From Phoronis ovalis (Eukaryota > Phoronida > Phoronidae), in NCBI GenBank assembly GCA_028565635.1, contig JAOXYB010034752.1, positions 1 to 14,024 on the forward strand: a stretch of DNA of 14,024 bases, written 5' to 3'. Positions 9,097 through 14,024 of this stretch are shown one piece after another. The notes below the pieces were generated by a model. That model was not told where the DNA came from. It was given only the letters and a program-made list of their open reading frames with translations, and made no database searches. Position 1 is the first letter of the stretch. Each line of letters starts with the position of its first letter. A program made the translations under genes and the position numbers.

Positions 9097-9258
9097 ATGG
9101 CTGCCAAAAGTAAAAACTTTTACTAAATTTGGCAGCCATTTGGAAAATTCATCTAGGGTCCATAGCCTAAAATAATTGAATACTGGGTTTCTATCACTGT
9201 ACCAACTTTGGTGATTTTACCAAAAAGTGTCAGTTTTTTTGACAAATCCGTTGGACTA
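9097..9258 (-). repeat. Foldback element, right inverted terminus with hairpin
   Basis: Right arm of the 1551-bp element. Its inner end carries a near-perfect hairpin at 9097-9139: atggctgccaaa (9097-9108) pairs with tttggcagccat (9128-9139), extended by agtaaaa / ttttact with a 3-nt bulge and a 2-nt loop. Confidence 0.75.
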
Positions 9259-9705
9259 GTACTTTGACTCTGTACCAAATATAAAGCTGATCGAATAAAA
9301 ACTGCAGCAGTTATTGTAAGACAAAGGAAGTGTCATGCACAATGAAAACTGGTGATGATTTGTATTGGTACTGGATCCACTTCTCAAGATTGTACTAATC
9401 TAATTATACACCCACCAAACTATGACCTATGTGAATCCACATTTGAATCATCCAATCAACCATCCAGTTGGCGATATTGGAAGTAATTCAGGTCAAAATT
9501 ACATGCAACCTATACTTTGACCTGTACTTTCTCTGTACCAAATATGAAACTGATTAGATGAAAATTGAAGCTGTTGTTGCAAATCTCAAGTACCAACATG
9601 TCCGCCAGTCGGCTATATTGGAAGTGATCCAGGTCAAAATATTTAGCGACTTGTATTTTGGCATGTATTACCCTGTACCAAACATTAAGCTGGGTGTAAA
9701 AAGAT
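9259..9705 (+). repeat. Repeat R1, cluster 4 (continuation of cluster 3)
   Basis: The cluster resumes the R1 unit interrupted at 7707, starting gtactttgactctgtacc. A long-type unit (gataaaaactgcagcagtt, gtaagacaaaggaagtgt) with a large internal deletion is followed by a short unit from about 9533 (aaatctcaagtaccaacatg, cgccagtcggctatattgg). It fades after ccctgtaccaaacattaagc. The strand is plus, as in the other clusters. Confidence 0.85.
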
Positions 9706-10320
9706 CTTTAAGTGAAACATCTTTTATATTATAATAAAAGGCTAATTAGCTCTGGTTTATTGTTTCGATAAAATAGTTATTTTTCTGATATATTTACACA
9801 GTGAATTGATCAAAACATGCTGCTTTTATTACATTAAAGTCAGTAGCAAAATCAACATTTGTTGCATTCTTTTAAATGAATAATTTAACTTATCACAACT
9901 GCAAATGAAAGTATTATCAAGGTATGTATTTTTATTCCTTGGTGAATAATTGATAGTTCTCATTATTTTTTATTACCTAATCCTACTTTGTGAACTGGGG
10001 TACATGAACGGAGGATTATACCCCATTTTAGAACCAGGGGTCCTGATGATCTTACCTTTTGTTATTGGAAGAAAGTATGATGCCATACAGGTAAGGTCAA
10101 GGGATTGTTTACTTAATTAGTATGAAATAGCTAAGAGTCAGGCATTTGATGATAAACTTACTAAAGATTTGTATGTCTTTTGTTGTCTTTTTTCAGTACA
10201 ACCACACAGTACAGTATGAAACCATTACATTTAAAATCTACATATACATGATAAAATAGTGCAGATGCGATAAAAGGATATGATATATGCAACAAATATT
10301 AAGTAGACATAACTAATGCC
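9706..10320. other. Intron with one short hydrophobic open frame
   Basis: AT-rich intron. A plus-strand frame is open from 9950 to 10090 and ends at a strong donor-like CAG|GTAAGG. It is treated as a candidate only (see findings). No repeat is recognised. Confidence 0.4.
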
Positions 10321-10324
10321 TACA

Positions 10325-10730
10325 GGGCCGTCAGACACTTTTTCAAAAGGGGGGTGCGTTTACCGATTTTGAGAAAAAATCAGTTCAGTAATCCAAAAAA
10401 ACAGGTTGCTGAAACGTCTCTGGAAAAATTGACAAGCAGAATAAAAAAAAAAAAAGGTCTCCATACTCCCAAATTAAATTGACAACCAAAAAAAAAGGCT
10501 CTGAGTTCAGTGGCGCATCTCTCTCTGTCAATTCAAAAAGAGGCACATTACTATTTCAAAGGGGGGTGCATTTACTATATCAAAAGGGGGGTGCGTTAAC
10601 ATTACGTTAATGGTCCTCCCATTTCAAAAGGGGGGTGCGATAACATTACACGGGTTACTCCCATTTCAAAAGGGGAGTGTGTTCGCACCCAATGCACTCC
10701 CCCCCCCCATCTCACAGGCCTGGCCTAACA
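10325..10730 (+). repeat. G-rich motif array element
   Basis: The motif atttcaaaaggggggtgcg, often followed by ttaacattac or a variant, occurs about six times: 10343, 10532 (degenerate), 10553, 10577, 10621 and 10663. The element also contains A-runs (10442-10455, 10489-10497). It ends in gtgtgttcgcacccaatgcac and a run of ten C (10699-10708). The outer ends cagggccgtcagac and (reverse complement) ccaggcctgtgaga look loosely inverted. The 8-bp arms ggggagtg (10672-10679) and cactcccc (10695-10702) form a hairpin. This is probably a non-autonomous interspersed element; its family is not assigned. Confidence 0.7.
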
Positions 10731-12245
10731 GACATATATTAAATTAATTATGTTCATGTTTTGCAGTGGTGACAATAGGTGTCGCCACTGCTCATCATTT
10801 TTGATCCATTGCAGAGTTCTATTTTTTGTTTTATATTTGTAGTTGTAATGAGTTGTATTGGTTATCAAGATGTACAGCAAAAATGTTTATATATATATTG
10901 GTATCTGTTGTGCCTAACATAGGTTTCTATAAATCTTAAAGAGCACCAAAATAATGCAAGTAGAATTACATTTTAAAATTTGCAAATTATACAGAAATAT
11001 CGAGAGAAAACTCAATTTTTAATCTCACTTCTATCAGACTTGGGGTAGTTAGATCTGTGCATGTCTTGGATCATGTCAAAGCAAATATGATTATATAGTG
11101 TATTTCAATTCCTGGTTAAATATACTATTTCTCCTTAAAATTGAATATTAAATATTTATGATACATTAGACTTGTAAAATGATATTCATACACTAGAAGT
11201 TGCTAATATTGATAAGAAATGATACCAGCACTCCTGTCTTAAAAACAAATAGCCAGTAGATGGTAATTAAAACAGGACAAACTTTTTTTAACTAAGCATT
11301 TTGGAGAAAAGATAAATATTATTGCAAAAATTGTAATTTGTCACATTTTCATAAAAAGTTTAAAACGGGTGCCACAAGAACTTTTTTCAAGACAAATTTA
11401 TGAAACAAAATAAGAAAAATAAAAAATTATAGTTTTTTTCATTGTAAATTCAAATTCTTTGAATTATTAACTAGTGTTCTAAAATAATCACTAAAATGAA
11501 GCTTACAATTTTTTGAGGTGTCATTAAACACTAATTAAATTTCATGCAGTTCACACTCAAATCCAAAAATATTATTGTCACATTGTCTAAGTGGTAAAGC
11601 TTCAGAAAACGTTTATTGTGTGTGAAAAATGAGGAATCAATATATATTTTTGTGAATTTTCATTTAAACCACAACTGACAATATACCAGTTTAGCTCTAA
11701 ATAATATCCATTGCATAGGGCCTAAGTACACCATTGCACATGGCAAATGTTGACACTACATACGAATATAGTTCTGCGTATTGATCAACGATATTTTTCT
11801 CTTTTTTCTCCTGTAGTGTTGACATGCAAATTTGGATTTACTTGAAGGACAATGAATGGTCTTTATCTACATATTATCAAATCTTGGATTAGTGCAATGC
11901 ATATTTACTGCTAGAGTCACTTTTATGGGACTACATTTCCTGGGATTAGGTGTGTAAAAGGGCATAAGGTTGAATGACGTCAGTTTTTCTCCAAATCAGT
12001 ATGGACAAGGCTGCACAAAAATTTGGCTGGCACAGTTCGAAGATATCCAAAGATGTTCTGATGAAGAAAACTTTCCGGGGACTTTGATAAAAAAATTATG
12101 TATTAAAACATATCAATGAAATTACATGCAAGTGGATGGGAAATCTTATGGTGTACTTATACCATAGGATGAAAGGCTTAAGAGATACCATACTAGTTAT
12201 CACCTGACATATGACTGACCCCTAGATAACCTTTACATGCATAAA
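10731..12245. other. Intron, very AT-rich, no recognised content
   Basis: The longest plain stretch of intron 1. It has T- and A-runs and scattered short frames. A palindromic TGACGTCA lies at 11975-11982 and a 29-codon frame starts at 12001, but neither rises above what chance gives in this much sequence. No array, RNA gene or domain is seen. Confidence 0.5.
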
Positions 12246-12421
12246 CAGCCTCAAGTTTGGGAGAGTTGGCCTTCAGGTCAAAAGATCATATCTAGATCAA
12301 AAGCATGAAATTTTCTGAGAGTGTCTTTTAATGCATTTAGAGGTTGTCAAGGGACCATTTAGAGGTCTTCAACATATATGACCTTTTGACCTTAAGGTCA
12401 ACTCTCTCAAACCTGAGGCTG
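12246..12421. repeat. Inverted repeat, 46-bp arms with 84-nt loop
   Basis: The left arm 12246-12291 and the right arm 12376-12421 pair with six mismatches over 46 bp. Shared words include cagcctca, gagagttg, aggtcaaaag and tcatat. The arms contain the gacctt/aaggtc words common in invertebrate interspersed repeats. Confidence 0.85.
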
Positions 12422-12427
12422 TTGTAT

Positions 12428-12766
12428 GACCATAAAGTCAATAATGGCCTGCCTTCGGGATGTGAGAAGTAAATTAATTAAATCTAATCATCTCTTTGAG
12501 ATATAGCTTGATGAAAACCGGAAGATCCATAAATTAATTGAAGATGTCAAAAATTCACCTTTTAACACTAGTCATTCTCAAAAGTCATCAAATTACCTCT
12601 TTGTAACTTAATACCATTGTTTTAGAACATTCTGAGTAATTTCGAAAATTTGCCCTTTATATGACTTTTTGACCTCAATGTCAACAATGGCACACCCTGG
12701 AGATGTGGTACGTGAAGTACCATGTATCTAACTGTCTTCAACGTATAGCTTGCTGAAAATTGGAAA
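12428..12766 (+). repeat. Diverged direct duplication, about 242-bp spacing
   Basis: 12428-12526 (gaccataaagtcaataatgg, gatgtgagaagta, atagcttgatgaaaaccgga) aligns with 12670-12766 (gacctcaatgtcaacaatgg, gatgtggtacgtg, atagcttgctgaaaattgga) at about 65-70%. With the inverted repeat just upstream, it looks like two copies of one short interspersed family, the first with an added foldback. Confidence 0.6.
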
Positions 12767-12815
12767 AAAGAAAGAAAGAAGAAATAAAGAAAACATACAA
12801 AACCAATACCCTTAC

Positions 12816-13063
12816 CTGACCACTTCCTGCTCTTGATGCAAATCTACTGTAGTAACAGTTTGGGCTACTGAAATCAAAGCGAAATCTAAAATCAACCAAA
12901 GCTTGAAATAGTGAACAAGGGCATGGTGGAGCTGCGAGTGTCTTTTGCCCGATCGTTGTCTTCTTAACATCTTCCTCTTGTGCCCATTTCAAGCACTTTT
13001 GAGCATAGTTTACTGCATCATCACTTGCTTTATCTAATCGGAATAGCCAGCGACCATGCTTAG
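12816..13063 (-). CDS. AMOP domain, N-terminal half (internal exon)
   Basis: This exon encodes 82 codons plus two leading bases of a split codon. It is preceded on the minus strand by the acceptor tttgtatttgcag and followed by a strong donor, CAG|GTAAGG. The peptide starts KHGRWLFRLDK, continues through QKCLKWAQEED, and then shows the AMOP hallmark PPCPCSLFQALVDFRFRFD followed by NCYYSRF and ending SGQ. Four cysteines are present (one in QKC, two in CPC, one in NCY). Known: AMOP is an extracellular cysteine-rich domain with conserved, presumably disulphide-bonded cysteines. The exon enters in phase 1 and leaves in phase 0, so it depends on the 4705-4468 exon to complete the domain. The first ATG-like reading of the frame at 12992 is a TTG leucine codon, so this is not a gene start. 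The open frame continues 23 more codons upstream to the acceptor. Confidence 0.9.
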
Positions 13064-13893
13064 CTGCAAATACAAAATGAATTATTCTTTATTCCATTGG
13101 CACTAAAGTTTATTTTATCCACTTGACCATTACATAGTTGCCAACATTTAGAAATTTGAATGTATGACAGATGTGCTGCCACTCCTATCGTAAGAATACG
13201 CCCAAATATGTGTTGATGCACCCAACACACCCTCCCTGACCTGGACTTAATAATATATAACTTAATATTAATATATAATGCCATGCTAACTGTATAAATA
13301 TAAATTATATAAATTAGTTAAATTTCAGTTTTAATTTTTGGACAGATGCATAATATTATATTATATCATACCAACTGTTCACGATGCATGTACACACACC
13401 AGACATGAGAAACCTTGACCTCGACACTCCACCTCTTATACAAGAGTACCGGTCATGCAAGACGAGTTAATAATGTGCTATTGATTGAAATGGTAATGTT
13501 ATACATAATTTGTCTGCTTATTTAAAAAATATATATATATGTATATCATAATTATATAATATACTTCTAAAGATATAACCGGATGCAAACTTAGCAGAAT
13601 GTCCATCAAGGTCCTCAAGCATAGCCGGAATTGCGACCAATCTACACACCGTGTGTGCATTAACCTTTTATCAGCGCTGATTTTACACACATTTCACAGC
13701 ACTACATATTACTATACAGACCTAAACGTTAATATTTAGAAAATATTTTGTGAGGAAAATGTAACTGTCAAGTCAAAGTTTTCAGTGGTCATGACAACAT
13801 GGAAAATATGTCATCAAACAATTTGAAAAAGAAACCAGTGGGGAATGCCTGCTGAAGCAAAGTGTAGAATGTACTGTTGGGTCAATTATGCTC
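13064..13893. other. Intron upstream of the first exon in the window
   Basis: The minus-strand intron that ends in the acceptor at 13064-13076. It holds AT-rich sequence and a short imperfect (AT)n tract near 13526-13560. No further exon of the NIDO side is found; open frames at 13060-13284 and 13499-13690 on the minus strand have no domain features. Confidence 0.5.
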
Positions 13894-14024
13894 CGTTTAC
13901 ACTACACCCTTGACACGGCGCAAACTGACACGGCGCAAACTGACACAGCGCAACTACAAGTGTAAACGTAATTTAACACGGCGCAAATTGACACTGCGGT
14001 GTCAATTTGTCACCCAGTTTTGAG
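13894..14024 (+). repeat. 15-bp tandem with palindromes (MITE-like end)
   Basis: Units tgacacggcgcaaac at 13911-13925 and 13926-13940 are identical. Variants follow at 13941-13954 and 13974-13988. A 10-bp inverted pair cgtttacact (13894-13903) / agtgtaaacg (13959-13968) brackets the first three units. A perfect 11-bp-arm palindrome, caaattgacac / gtgtcaatttg with a 4-nt loop, lies at 13984-14009. The GC content is clearly above that of the neighbours. The element runs off the window edge. Confidence 0.8.

Larger units (their letters stand above)
7708..9258. mobile_element. Foldback element with long inverted termini, 1551 bp
   Basis: The left end tagtccagcagatttgtcaa and the right end (reverse complement tagtccaacggatttgtcaa) are inverted copies. 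The match continues with gaps for about 140 bp per side, through accaaagttggta and gtgata, to the tgcc-atctggtggcc / aaatggctgcc region, at roughly 65-70% identity. R1 sequence on the left ends ...tgacctgca and on the right resumes gtactttgac; the uninterrupted R1 word elsewhere is tgacctgtactttgac. The insertion point is thus exact, with a possible 3-bp target duplication gca/gta. No transposase is recognised inside. Two short plus-strand frames (8012-8125 and 8166-8231) are the only coding-like content. It is best read as a non-autonomous DNA element; the superfamily is not assigned. Confidence 0.8.
129..13063 (-). other. Split gene, AMOP-VWD cell-surface protein (partial)
   Basis: Three minus-strand exons (13063-12816, 4705-4468, 365-129) join in phase into 241 codons with no stop. 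Seen: every inner border is AG/GT, phases are 1 in / 0 / 1 / 1 out, and the joins fall inside conserved domain text (SGQ|TCCYE and FTPRL|A|WALGDPH). Exon lengths are 248, 238 and 237 nt. Known: AMOP directly followed by VWD is typical of MUC4, SUSD2 and insect Mesh, which are secreted or membrane-anchored proteins of epithelial surfaces and junctions, usually with a NIDO domain in front. Inferred: this is an invertebrate member of that group; no one-to-one orthology is claimed. The first exons, promoter, signal peptide, membrane anchor and 3' end are outside the window. Introns are 8110 and 4102 bp and heavily invaded by repeats. Confidence 0.88.

Noticed and set aside
10034-10075. CTGATGA followed by GAAAG, a possible hammerhead ribozyme core
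   Set aside because: The intervening bases do not form a convincing stem II and the third conserved strand is missing.
12001-12090. 29-codon plus-strand frame downstream of a TGACGTCA palindrome
   Set aside because: A frame this short and one 8-bp site are expected by chance in 14 kb. No homologue is recognised.
13060-13690. Minus-strand open frames of 74 and 63 codons upstream of the first exon
   Set aside because: No NIDO-like residues, no good splice borders, and low-complexity translation of AT-rich DNA.
1-14024. Bacterial-type systems (operons, CRISPR, defence loci, tRNA/rRNA)
   Set aside because: None is present. Gene structure, introns and repeats are those of an animal nuclear genome.

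Overview
The window is animal nuclear DNA, not prokaryotic. It is AT-rich, has no dense open reading frames, and about 95% of it is intron and interspersed repeat. The only convincing gene is on the minus strand. It is split into three short exons (13063-12816, 4705-4468, 365-129) with clean GT-AG borders and matching reading phase. Spliced, they give 241 codons that run from the end of a region rich in W/R/L, through a complete AMOP domain, into the first part of a von Willebrand factor type D (VWD) domain. This is the core order of the MUC4 / SUSD2 / insect Mesh group of cell-surface and junction proteins (NIDO-AMOP-VWD). The N-terminal part (expected NIDO side, beyond 14024) and the rest of VWD (beyond position 1) lie outside the window. 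The large introns and repeat style suggest a marine invertebrate, but the phylum cannot be settled from this sequence.

Intron 1 (12815-4706, 8110 bp) and intron 2 (4467-366, 4102 bp) are filled with repeats. The dominant family, called R1 here, occurs in clusters at 1527-2631, 5222-5893, 6575-7707 and 9259-9705, about a quarter of the window. Nearly all of it lies in the same (+) orientation, antisense to the host gene. R1 is built from two alternating unit lengths, about 300-315 bp and about 150 bp. The last two clusters were once one block: a 1551-bp foldback element (7708-9258) with inverted termini of roughly 140 bp is inserted inside an R1 unit, flanked by an imperfect 3-bp duplication (gca/gta).

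Other repeats, by position: an inverted pair R2 (640-831 against 3479-3667) bounding about 3 kb; a possible degenerate THAP-like zinc-finger remnant at 1372-1512; a 43-bp tandem at 2198-2311; a 20-22-bp AT-rich tandem at 3979-4136; a G-rich motif array at 10325-10730; a 46-bp inverted pair and a diverged direct duplication at 12246-12766; and a 15-bp tandem with palindromes at 13894-14009.

No tRNA, rRNA, CRISPR, operon or promoter of the host gene is visible. Three short stretches look like exons on the plus strand (3865-3967, 8166-8231, 9950-10090). They are reported only as candidates.
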